In this document: positions 1 to 5,005 of the stretch, one piece after another | Layout: each line of letters opens with the position of its first letter | Position numbering within the stretch: position 1 is the stretch's first letter | DNA from: DATEPR01 sp036503065 | GTDB lineage: Bacteria; Actinomycetota; Actinomycetes; Mycobacteriales; Pseudonocardiaceae | Length of the DNA: 5,506 nt | Direction of reading: 5' to 3' | Assembly: GCA_036503065.1 (NCBI GenBank) | Contig: DASXXM010000611.1 | Span: forward strand, 1-5,506 | Made by a program: the position numbers and the translations under genes | Notes under the pieces: model-generated | What the model was told of the DNA's origin: nothing | What the model saw: the letters and a program-made list of their open reading frames with translations, nothing else | Database searches by the model: none

Positions 1-1
1 C

Positions 2-832
2 AGCGACATCGTCGTGCCGCTGTACGCGGCCGGGGTCGACGTGGACATCGTGCCGGGGACCGGGCCGGTGCTGGGCAAGCCGGTGCGCACGGCCGCCGAC
101 GTGGCCGCGATGCCGGTCCTGCACCCCGACCAGGTGGCGCCGGTGGCGGACACGATCCGTTTGTTGATCACCGAGCTGGGTGACACCCCGTTGATCGGCT
201 TCGCCGGTGCGCCGTTCACCCTCGCCTCGTACCTGGTCGAGGGCGGACCCAGCCGCGAGTACCTCCGTACCAAGGCCCTCATGCACGGCGATCCGGACAC
301 CTGGCACGCCCTGCTGGACCGCATCGCCGACCTGACGTTGACGTTCCTGCTGGCGCAGGTCGCCGCCGGCGTCGACGCGGTACAGCTGTTCGACTCGTGG
401 GCCGGCGCGCTGTCCGAGCGGGACTACCGGCGGTTCGTGCTGCCGCATTCGGCCAAGGTGCTCGGCGGGCTGGCTGATGCCGGCGTGCCGCGTATCCACT
501 TCGGCGTCGGCACCGGCGAGCTGCTCGGTGCCATGCGGGCGGCGGGCGCGGACGTGGTCGGCGTCGACTGGCGGGTGCCGCTGGACGTGGCCGTGGAGCG
601 CCTGACGTGCGCCGTGCCGGACGGGCCCGCGCCGGTCGTGCAGGGCAACCTGGATCCGGCGCTGCTGCTCGCCGACTGGTCGGTGGTCGAGTCGGAGGTG
701 CGCCGTGTCCTCGACGACGGTCGCGCGGCCGGTGGGCACGTATTCAACCTCGGCCACGGCGTCCTGCCCGAGACCGACCCCACGGTGCTGACCAGGGTCA
801 CCGAGCTGGTGCACAACCTGACGGGGGAGTGA
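2..832 (+). CDS. hemE: Uroporphyrinogen decarboxylase, 5'-truncated by window edge
   Basis: Cytoplasmic enzyme that removes four carboxyl groups from uroporphyrinogen III to give coproporphyrinogen III in haem synthesis. The reading frame is open from base 2, so the true start lies upstream; 276 residues are present. The family is about 350 aa, so roughly 70-75 N-terminal residues, including the usual arginine-rich substrate-binding region, are missing. The fragment starts SDIVVPLYAAGVD, and its Asp2 aligns with the catalytic aspartate of the family (Asp86 in human). Other family blocks are GFAGAPFT (about 66-73), YLVEGG with the conserved Tyr at about 77, FDSWAG (130-135), GVDWRVPL (187-194), QGNLDP (214-219) and FNLGHGV (248-254) with the conserved His. 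A GTG at base 14 could be taken for a start but lies inside this conserved block. The TGA stop is 5 nt before the hemY ATG, so the two are probably co-transcribed and translationally coupled. Confidence 0.97.
   Translation, partial: SDIVVPLYAAGVDVDIVPGTGPVLGKPVRTAADVAAMPVLHPDQVAPVADTIRLLITELGDTPLIGFAGAPFTLASYLVEGGPSREYLRTKALMHGDPDTWHALLDRIADLTLTFLLAQVAAGVDAVQLFDSWAGALSERDYRRFVLPHSAKVLGGLADAGVPRIHFGVGTGELLGAMRAAGADVVGVDWRVPLDVAVERLTCAVPDGPAPVVQGNLDPALLLADWSVVESEVRRVLDDGRAAGGHVFNLGHGVLPETDPTVLTRVTELVHNLTGE
823..829 (+). promoter_or_regulatory. Ribosome binding site of hemY
   Basis: GGGGGAG lies within the last codons of hemE, with 8 nt to the hemY ATG. It fixes the hemY start at 838 against the longer open frame and fits translational coupling with hemE. 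Confidence 0.8.
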
Positions 833-837
833 GTTCG

Positions 838-2253
838 ATGCGGGTGGCGGTGGTGGGCGGCGGGATCAGCGGACTGGCCGCCGCGCACCGCCTGCGCCGC
901 GAACTGGGCCCGGACGTCGAGATCACGGTGCTCGAGCTGTCCGACCGGGTCGGCGGCAAACTCCGCACGGTCGACCTGGCCGGCCACCGCTACGACGTGG
1001 GTGCCGAAGCGTTCCTGAGCCGCCGCCCCGAACTGACCGCGCTGATCGCCGAACTGGACCGCACCGCCGAACTGGTCCACCCCACCCCGGCGCGCGCCGG
1101 CATCCGGGCCGGCGGCCGGACCAGGCCGTTGCCGCCCGGCACGGTCGTCGGTGTCCCGATCAGCGCCGCCGCCGTGGCGGAGGTGCTGTCCGCGGACGGC
1201 CTGCGGCAGGTGGCGGCCGAAGCCGACCTGCCGCCGCTGCGCCTGGACGGCGCGGACGTCGCCGTCGGCGACCTGATCACGGCCCGGCTGGGCGCCGAAG
1301 TGTCCGATCGGCTGGTCGACCCGTTGCTCGGCGGCGTCTACGCAGGCCGGGCCGGCAGCCTCGGCCTGCGGGCCACCATGCCGGCGCTGGCCGCGAAACT
1401 GGACGCCGGTGCCGGCTCGGTGCTGGCCGCGGCCGCCGCCCTGGTTCCCACGGCCGACCGGAACGGCACCCGAGCCGCCGTGTTCGGCACCATGAGCGGC
1501 GGACTCGGCACGCTGGCCGAGCGGCTCGCCACGGCGTCCGGCGCGGTCGTCCGGCGCGGCCTGCCCGTCCGGGTCCTGCACCGCACGCCTGCGGGCTGGC
1601 GGCTGGAACTCGGCCCGGTGCCCCGCCCGGAGTTCGTCGACGCCGACGCCGTGATCCTGGCCGTCCCGGCGCCGTCGGCCCGTCGCCTGCTCGCGGACAT
1701 CGCGCCCGCCGCGTCGGCGGCCTACGGCAGGATCGAACTGGCGTCGATGGCCGTGGTCGCGCTGGCGCTGCCGGCCGACGCGCCGCTACCCGACTCGTCC
1801 GGTGTGCTGCTGGCCTCCGGCGAGCGGCATGCCGACGGAACCCTGTTCACCGCCAAGGGGTTCACGTTCTCCAGTCGCAAGTGGACACATCTGGCCGGCC
1901 TCGGTCACCTGCTGGTGCGTGGCTCGGTCGGCCGGTTCGGCGAGGCCGACGTGCTGCACCGGGACGATGCCGACCTGGTCGCCGCCGTCCGCGCCGACCT
2001 GGCCGAACTCACCGGTGTCACCGCGGCACCGCTGGACAGCGTGGTCACCCGGTGGGGCGGCGGGCTGCCGCAGTACGGCGTCGGGCACCTGGACCTGGTC
2101 GACACGATCGATGCGGCCGTGGCGGAACTGCCAGGTCTGGCCGTCGCGGGCGCGGCACTACAGGGTGTCGGCGTGCCCGCGTGCATCGCCTGCGCGGACC
2201 GGGCCGCACGGCGGATCGTCGAGTTCAGTCGGCAATCGCGCCCTGTGCGATGA
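838..2253 (+). CDS. hemY: Coproporphyrinogen III oxidase (HemY/CgoX, FAD-dependent)
   Basis: A 471-aa flavoprotein, the usual length. In Gram-positive bacteria this family oxidises coproporphyrinogen III to coproporphyrin III with O2 and releases H2O2; older annotation calls it protoporphyrinogen oxidase. The N-terminus holds the FAD Rossmann motif VVGGGISGL (GxGxxG at residues 7-12), an acidic ribose-binding residue at Glu33, and RVGGKLRT (37-44). DVGAEAFLSRRPE (53-65) is typical of HemY. The C-terminal FAD motif is near 432-450 (PGLAVAGAALQGVGVPACI). The ATG at 838 was chosen because GGGGGAG lies 8 nt upstream and the Rossmann fold starts directly after it; the same frame is open back to 607 but overlaps hemE. 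Its last 29 bases overlap the end of the opposite-strand oxidoreductase gene. Substrate preference for coproporphyrinogen is inferred from the nearby hemQ. Confidence 0.96.
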   Translation: MRVAVVGGGISGLAAAHRLRRELGPDVEITVLELSDRVGGKLRTVDLAGHRYDVGAEAFLSRRPELTALIAELDRTAELVHPTPARAGIRAGGRTRPLPPGTVVGVPISAAAVAEVLSADGLRQVAAEADLPPLRLDGADVAVGDLITARLGAEVSDRLVDPLLGGVYAGRAGSLGLRATMPALAAKLDAGAGSVLAAAAALVPTADRNGTRAAVFGTMSGGLGTLAERLATASGAVVRRGLPVRVLHRTPAGWRLELGPVPRPEFVDADAVILAVPAPSARRLLADIAPAASAAYGRIELASMAVVALALPADAPLPDSSGVLLASGERHADGTLFTAKGFTFSSRKWTHLAGLGHLLVRGSVGRFGEADVLHRDDADLVAAVRADLAELTGVTAAPLDSVVTRWGGGLPQYGVGHLDLVDTIDAAVAELPGLAVAGAALQGVGVPACIACADRAARRIVEFSRQSRPVR

Positions 2254-2662
2254 CCTTGGTGATCCGGCCCCGGACCAGCAGCTCACCCGGCACGGCGTTG
2301 CGCTTGCCGAACGCGTCGGCCGCCTCGGCGCCCATGTAGCGGCCGGCCAGCCTCGTCGACCAGACCAGCATCTCGTCCAGGTCCTCCGAGATGGTGGCCT
2401 CGCCGTTGATCGTCACGAACGAGAACGGTGGCTTCTCGTCGTCGACGCACAGGCTGAACCGCGGTTCGCGCCGCAGGATCCGGCCCTTGAGACTGTTGCC
2501 CGGCACGGTGAAGACCAGATAGTCGTGCTCGCCGTCGGAGTCCAGGACGAACCAGATCGGCACCACGTGCGGTGCGCCGTTCGCCCGAACCACGGCGATT
2601 TTTCCGGTTCGCGATCCGGCGGACGCGAACTCCCACCACTGCTCCCGTGACATAACGTACAT
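2225..2662 (-). CDS. Split-barrel F420/FMN-dependent oxidoreductase (PPOX class, FDOR-B-like)
   Basis: A 145-aa cytoplasmic protein that looks like the TIGR03618/Rv1155-type F420-dependent members of the pyridoxamine-phosphate-oxidase fold. Visible blocks are TGKIAVVRANGAPHVVPIWF (19-38), the two early beta strands; NSLKGRILRREPRFSLCVDD (56-75), whose KGR basic cluster is where the family binds the cofactor phosphates; and PPFSFVTINGEATI (78-91). A C-terminal strand is RGRITKVIAQ. The start at 2662 was chosen because GGAGG lies 5 nt upstream; alternatives are ATG at 2653 (142 aa) and 2677, and the open frame continues to 2947 only as a shadow of hemQ. It is tail-to-tail with hemY (29-bp overlap) and head-to-head with hemQ (66-bp gap), so it interrupts a haem gene series. 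The family includes F420-dependent biliverdin reductase (Rv2074 in M. tuberculosis), so a haem- or tetrapyrrole-related role is possible, but the substrate cannot be read from sequence. Confidence 0.9.
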   Translation of the reverse strand: MYVMSREQWWEFASAGSRTGKIAVVRANGAPHVVPIWFVLDSDGEHDYLVFTVPGNSLKGRILRREPRFSLCVDDEKPPFSFVTINGEATISEDLDEMLVWSTRLAGRYMGAEAADAFGKRNAVPGELLVRGRITKVIAQGAIAD

Positions 2663-2667
2663 CGACA

Positions 2668-2672
2668 CCTCC
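2668..2672 (-). promoter_or_regulatory. Ribosome binding site of the split-barrel oxidoreductase
   Basis: GGAGG on the - strand is 5 nt before the ATG at 2662. It selects this start over ATG 2653 (14 nt away) and ATG 2677 (upstream of the site). Confidence 0.72.
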
Positions 2673-2694
2673 GACATCCAGCATGAACCAGCGG

Positions 2695-2707
2695 GGCGAT
2701 CATCGCC
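2695..2707. promoter_or_regulatory. 13-bp palindrome in divergent promoter region, candidate operator
   Basis: GGCGAT-C-ATCGCC is a perfect inverted repeat with one central base. It lies in the 66-bp gap between the divergent starts of the oxidoreductase (2662) and hemQ (2729), close to its middle. Such a position suits a regulator acting on both genes, but only one copy is visible and no regulator gene is in the window. In GC-rich DNA a 6-bp-arm palindrome can occur by chance. Confidence 0.35.
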
Positions 2708-2728
2708 GTGCGGTGGAATCATGGTGGC

Positions 2729-3421
2729 ATGGCCCGTCTGAACTACAACGAGCTCAACAGCACGATCCGCTACACCATGTGGTCGGTGTTCCAGGTCGCG
2801 GCAGGTCGCCTGCCCGACGACCGTGGCCCGGCCGCCGCGGAGGCACAGGGCTACCTGGACGGCCTCGCCGCGAAGGACGTGCTGGTGCGGGGTGTGTACG
2901 ACGTGGCAGGGCTGCGTGCCGACGCCGACTTCATGATCTGGTGGCACGCCGAGGAGATCGAGCAGCTACAGGCCGCGTTCAACGGGTTCCGGCAGACCGC
3001 GCTGGGCCGGGTCGCCACCCCCGTCTGGAGTCAGGCGGCGTTGCACCGGCCCGCCGAGTTCAACCGCAGCCACGTCCCGGCGTTCCTGGCCGACGAGGAG
3101 CCCCGCCGGTTCGTCTGCGTCTACCCGTTCGTGCGGTCCTACGAGTGGTACCTGCTGCCCGAGGAGGAGCGCCGCCTGCTGCTGGCCGAGCACGGCCGCC
3201 TCGCCCGCGACTACCCGGACGTGCGCGCCAACACGGTGTCGTCGTTCGCACTCGGTGACTACGAGTGGATGCTGGCCTTCGAAGCGGACGAACTTCACCG
3301 GATCGTGGACCTGATGCGTCACCTGCGGTCCAGTGAGACCCGCCGGCACGTGCGCCTGGAGGTCCCCTTCTACACCGGCACCCGCCTGCCGGCCGCTGAA
3401 CTGGTCAAGAACCTGCCGTAG
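2729..3421 (+). CDS. hemQ: Coproheme decarboxylase (HemQ/ChdC, chlorite dismutase family)
   Basis: A 230-aa enzyme that uses H2O2 to decarboxylate two propionates of iron-coproporphyrin III, giving haem b: the last step of the coproporphyrin-dependent route. The start MARLNYNELNSTIRYTMWSV is typical for actinobacterial members. Residues described for the Corynebacterium diphtheriae enzyme are all found at matching spacing: distal His115 (in RSHVPAF), radical-forming Tyr132 (in YPFVRSYEWY), Trp140, and proximal haem ligand His155 (in AEHGRLARDYP). Against His118/Tyr135/Trp143/His158 every position is shifted by three. The C-terminal strand LEVPFYTGTRL is also a family feature. The start at 2729 is preferred over GTG 2708 on homology; no strong ribosome binding site precedes it (only GGTGG-like runs). 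It ends 3 bp before the end of the opposite-strand lipoprotein gene. Separated from hemY by an inverted gene, it must be transcribed from its own promoter in the 66-bp gap or by read-through from hemY. Confidence 0.96.
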   Translation: MARLNYNELNSTIRYTMWSVFQVAAGRLPDDRGPAAAEAQGYLDGLAAKDVLVRGVYDVAGLRADADFMIWWHAEEIEQLQAAFNGFRQTALGRVATPVWSQAALHRPAEFNRSHVPAFLADEEPRRFVCVYPFVRSYEWYLLPEEERRLLLAEHGRLARDYPDVRANTVSSFALGDYEWMLAFEADELHRIVDLMRHLRSSETRRHVRLEVPFYTGTRLPAAELVKNLP

Positions 3422-3424
3422 CGC

Positions 3425-4027
3425 TCACCGCGGCGGGTCGACGATCTGGATCGAGTTCCGGATGCCGGCACAGCCCCTGTCGATCGCGGGTTGTTGCTGC
3501 GCCCACTGGCAGTCGAGTTCGACCTCGGTGTAGCCGCGAAAGGCGAAGTAGAGCGTCGACGTGAACTGGCCGTCGGTCTTGCTGACCGTCAGCCGCACCG
3601 CCCGCGCGCCGTCCACCGACGTGATCGCGGGCTGACCGACGACCTTGATCCCGGCCGCCGCGCTGTTCGACAACGCGCTGTTGATCAGGTCGGACAGCGC
3701 CGGCTCGCTGAGCGAGTCGCTGTCCAGCCGAAGCGGGTAGACCGCCACGATGATCGTGTCGTACGGCGCGACGGCCACCGCGCTGACGTAGCTGCTCGGA
3801 TTGGCGCTCTGGTACTGCAACGACAGTTTGCCCGTGGTGTCGGTGAACCCGGCCGGCAGCAGGTAGCAGTAGGGCGCGCCCGTCGGCTGGATCACGGTGC
3901 CGCCGGAACACGCGGCGGCGGCCCCGACCCGGCCGGCCGCCGGCACCGCCGACCCCGCGATGGACGTGGCGCAGCCCGCTGTGACCAGCAGACCGGCCAG
4001 CAACACCGCCACGCCCGTCCGTCGCAC
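3425..4027 (-). CDS. Secreted lipoprotein of unknown function
   Basis: A 200-aa protein starting with two arginines and a hydrophobic stretch (about 5-17) that ends in the lipobox LVTAGC, with Cys19 as the predicted acylation site. The next residues, ATSIAGSAVPAAG, form the flexible linker common in actinobacterial lipoproteins. The mature domain (about 40-197) holds YCYLLPAGFTD, a strand-rich middle (VSAVAVAPYDTIIVAVYPL, 81-99) and a C-terminal RGYTEVELDCQWAQQ region. Four cysteines remain after processing (40, 54, 173, 186), enough for two disulfides outside the cell. The general layout recalls LpqN/Mog1-PsbP-like lipoproteins, but that is only an impression. The GTG at 4027 is the only start giving a complete signal peptide; no ribosome binding site precedes it, and a TAGAGT hexamer 6 nt upstream suggests a leaderless message. 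It is tail-to-tail with hemQ (3 bp apart). Confidence 0.87.
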   Translation of the reverse strand: MRRTGVAVLLAGLLVTAGCATSIAGSAVPAAGRVGAAAACSGGTVIQPTGAPYCYLLPAGFTDTTGKLSLQYQSANPSSYVSAVAVAPYDTIIVAVYPLRLDSDSLSEPALSDLINSALSNSAAAGIKVVGQPAITSVDGARAVRLTVSKTDGQFTSTLYFAFRGYTEVELDCQWAQQQPAIDRGCAGIRNSIQIVDPPR

Positions 4028-4033
4028 CCCGTC

Positions 4034-4039
4034 ACTCTA
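4034..4039 (-). promoter_or_regulatory. Predicted -10 box (TAGAGT) for leaderless lipoprotein mRNA
   Basis: TAGAGT fits the actinobacterial TANNNT -10 consensus and is followed by exactly 6 nt (GACGGG) and the GTG start, so transcription would begin at the first base of the start codon. No convincing -35 element is seen; TTCGCC 18 nt upstream is a weak match. Confidence 0.5.
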
Positions 4040-4085
4040 CTTTTCGGTGGTGGGCAAGGCGAACGAAGTGGTGACGAACTCACGT

Positions 4086-4111
4086 AGGGGTCCCCTCGAA
4101 GGGGATCCCCT
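4086..4111. terminator. Strong GC-rich hairpin between msrB and the lipoprotein gene, candidate terminator
   Basis: The 26 bases can fold on either strand into one hairpin. On the - strand, AGGGG pairs with CCCCT (outer 5 bp), one A is bulged, TCCCCT pairs with AGGGGA (inner 6 bp), and the loop is TCG. It lies about 67 nt beyond the msrB stop and about 59 nt before the lipoprotein start. No T run follows on either strand, which is common in actinobacterial terminators but leaves the role open. Read differently, it is two adjoining palindromes, AGGGG-T-CCCCT and AGGGG-AT-CCCCT, separated by CGA, so an operator with two sites is an alternative. Confidence 0.5.
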
Positions 4112-4163
4112 TGTGCTAATCCTAGTTGATCTTGGGGCGGGGCTCCAGCGAGTTACGCCGACC

Positions 4164-4172
4164 TGTGGACAA
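4164..4172 (-). promoter_or_regulatory. DnaA-box-like 9-mer (TTGTCCACA)
   Basis: The - strand reads TTGTCCACA, matching the DnaA box form known from Streptomyces, 5 nt after the msrB stop. It is single; no cluster, AT-rich stretch or origin-type gene (dnaA, dnaN) is near, so it is not an origin. It may be a titration site or chance. Confidence 0.25.
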
Positions 4173-4177
4173 CTGGA

Positions 4178-4609
4178 CTACTTGGCCGCGTCGTCGGGCA
4201 CCAGCGTCAGCGAGATCGAGTTGATGCAGAACCGCTGGTCGGTGGGTGTGCCGTAGCCCTCGCCCTCGAACACGTGGCCGAGATGGCTGTGGCAGGTGGC
4301 ACACAGCACCTCGGTACGCACGCCGCCGAAACCGCGGTCCTCGCGCAGGATCACGCTGTCGCCTGCCAGCGGCGACCAGAACGACGGCCAGCCGCAGTGC
4401 GAGTCGAACTTGGTGTCACTGCGGAAGAGTTCCGCGCCGCACGCGCGGCACTGGTAGACACCGATCGTCTTGGTGTCGGTGTACTCCCCGGTGAACGGCC
4501 GCTCGGTGGCGGCTTCGCGGAGCACCGAGTACTCCTGCTTGGACAGCTCGTCGCGCCATTCCCGTTCCGACTTGACCACTTTCGGCGTGGCGCCGACTAC
4601 CGGTTTCAT
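4178..4609 (-). CDS. msrB: Peptide-methionine (R)-S-oxide reductase
   Basis: A 143-aa cytoplasmic repair enzyme that reduces the R form of methionine sulfoxide in proteins, normally recycled by thioredoxin. Two zinc-binding CxxC pairs are present, C54/C57 (CRACG) and C103/C106 (CATC). The core block HCGWPSF (71-77) and HLGHVF (109-114) follow, and the catalytic cysteine is Cys128 in RFCINSISL. ERPFTGEYTDT (36-46) is also typical. The catalytic position is Cys, not selenocysteine. GGAGGT directly abuts the ATG, too close to act as a normal ribosome binding site, and a TACCGT hexamer ends 6 nt upstream, so a leaderless message is likely. The gene starts 16 nt after the stop of the small membrane protein gene and may also receive transcript from it. 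H2O2 made by HemY/used by HemQ next door offers a loose functional link only. Confidence 0.97.
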   Translation of the reverse strand: MKPVVGATPKVVKSEREWRDELSKQEYSVLREAATERPFTGEYTDTKTIGVYQCRACGAELFRSDTKFDSHCGWPSFWSPLAGDSVILREDRGFGGVRTEVLCATCHSHLGHVFEGEGYGTPTDQRFCINSISLTLVPDDAAK

Positions 4610-4615
4610 ACCTCC

Positions 4616-4621
4616 ACGGTA
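4616..4621 (-). promoter_or_regulatory. msrB: Predicted -10 box (TACCGT) for leaderless msrB mRNA
   Basis: TACCGT (TANNNT type) is followed by GGAGGT and then the ATG, placing the transcription start at the A of the start codon. It lies in the 16-bp gap after the upstream gene. A good -35 match at 17-18 nt is not seen. Confidence 0.5.
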
Positions 4622-4625
4622 ACCG

Positions 4626-4922
4626 TCAACCGAAGGTAGCGAAGACTTCGACGACGGTCTGCCATGCGGCCCAGATCACGCCGAGCAGGAGCAGGCTGAC
4701 CAGGATGACGGCCATGAGCCGTCGATGCCCGTTCGCCCGGTTCGCCGAGTTCGCGAACTCGCCGACACCACGCAGGTAGCCCTCGACCGTGAACGAGTTC
4801 GTCGGCGCCTGCATCCGCCGGAGATGCTCGGCGAAGGCGCGCGTCTCCGGGTCGTCGGGGTCCAGTCCGATCAGCTCGTCGCCGATCGGATCGGAGTCGT
4901 CGTCATCCTGACGAGCGGTCAC
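4626..4922 (-). CDS. Small single-pass membrane protein, unknown function
   Basis: A 98-aa protein with a strongly acidic N-terminus (MTARQDDDDSDPIGDELIGL, then DPDDPETRAF) and a central amphipathic part with EHLRRMQAPTNSFTVEGYLR (32-51). One membrane helix (about 69-92) follows the positive cluster NGHRR, which predicts the N-terminus inside the cell and a short tail outside. I do not recognise a named family. The start at GTG 4922 was chosen over GTG 4955 because a TACCGT hexamer ends 6 nt upstream of it, in nearly the same 12-base context as at msrB, and the residues before it (RKVAYGYRVG) look non-native. The longer form would be 109 aa. It lies between an asparaginase-type gene, whose stop is 81 nt upstream, and msrB 16 nt downstream, all on one strand. 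Confidence 0.75.
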   Translation of the reverse strand: MTARQDDDDSDPIGDELIGLDPDDPETRAFAEHLRRMQAPTNSFTVEGYLRGVGEFANSANRANGHRRLMAVILVSLLLLGVIWAAWQTVVEVFATFG

Positions 4923-4928
4923 ACCTAC

Positions 4929-4934
4929 ACGGTA
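4929..4934 (-). promoter_or_regulatory. Predicted -10 box (TACCGT) for leaderless small membrane protein mRNA
   Basis: TACCGT is followed by GTAGGT and the GTG start at 4922. The same hexamer with GGAGGT precedes msrB. The site lies inside the longer open frame that begins at 4955 and argues for the shorter product. No -35 match is visible. Confidence 0.45.
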
Positions 4935-4969
4935 GCCGTAGGCCACCTTGCGCACGAGCCACCGCGGTT

Positions 4970-5005
4970 ACCGGGCTGTGACGGATCACCGGGCTGTGAC
5001 GGATC
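4970..5005. repeat. Exact 18-bp tandem duplication across the asparaginase-gene stop codon
   Basis: ACCGGGCTGTGACGGATC occurs twice with no gap (4970-4987 and 4988-5005). The second copy supplies two of the three bases of the TGA stop of the asparaginase-type gene. Because 18 is a multiple of 3, the duplication also puts a second in-frame TGA 6 codons after the first, followed by TAA. Relative to the predicted start of transcription of the small membrane protein gene (4922), the repeats span -48 to -83. Confidence 0.9.

Noticed and set aside
607..837. Upstream extension of the hemY frame
   Set aside because: It overlaps hemE, has Arg-rich nonsense sequence, and the ATG at 838 has a good ribosome binding site directly before the Rossmann motif.
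424..1581. 385-codon open frame on the - strand opposite hemE and hemY
   Set aside because: Low-complexity Arg/Gly/Ala/Gln-rich translation with no family motif, crossing the hemE-hemY junction; a typical antisense shadow in GC-rich coding DNA.
1802..2650. 282-codon + strand frame across hemY and the oxidoreductase
   Set aside because: Its translation is unlike any protein family and it is explained by hemY in another frame and by the antisense of the oxidoreductase.
2721..2741. Six-codon mini-ORF (MVAWPV) overlapping the hemQ start
   Set aside because: Too short to judge, no good ribosome binding site; it could arise by chance from the second nearby ATG.
2663..2947. N-terminal extension of the oxidoreductase into hemQ
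   Set aside because: It would overlap hemQ by over 200 bp, lacks family similarity, and GGAGG supports the start at 2662.
3892..4256. + strand open frames opposite the lipoprotein and across the 4028-4177 gap
   Set aside because: No start site signal and no family resemblance; the gap is better explained by promoter, hairpin and 3' region of msrB.
4640..4650. Palindrome CGAAG-A-CTTCG
   Set aside because: It lies in the coding sequence of the small membrane protein, with 5-bp arms; chance is sufficient.
4977..4990. CRP-like TGTGA...TCAC pattern in the tandem repeat
   Set aside because: The half-sites are separated by 4 bases instead of the 6 of the CRP consensus, and the second half is incomplete.
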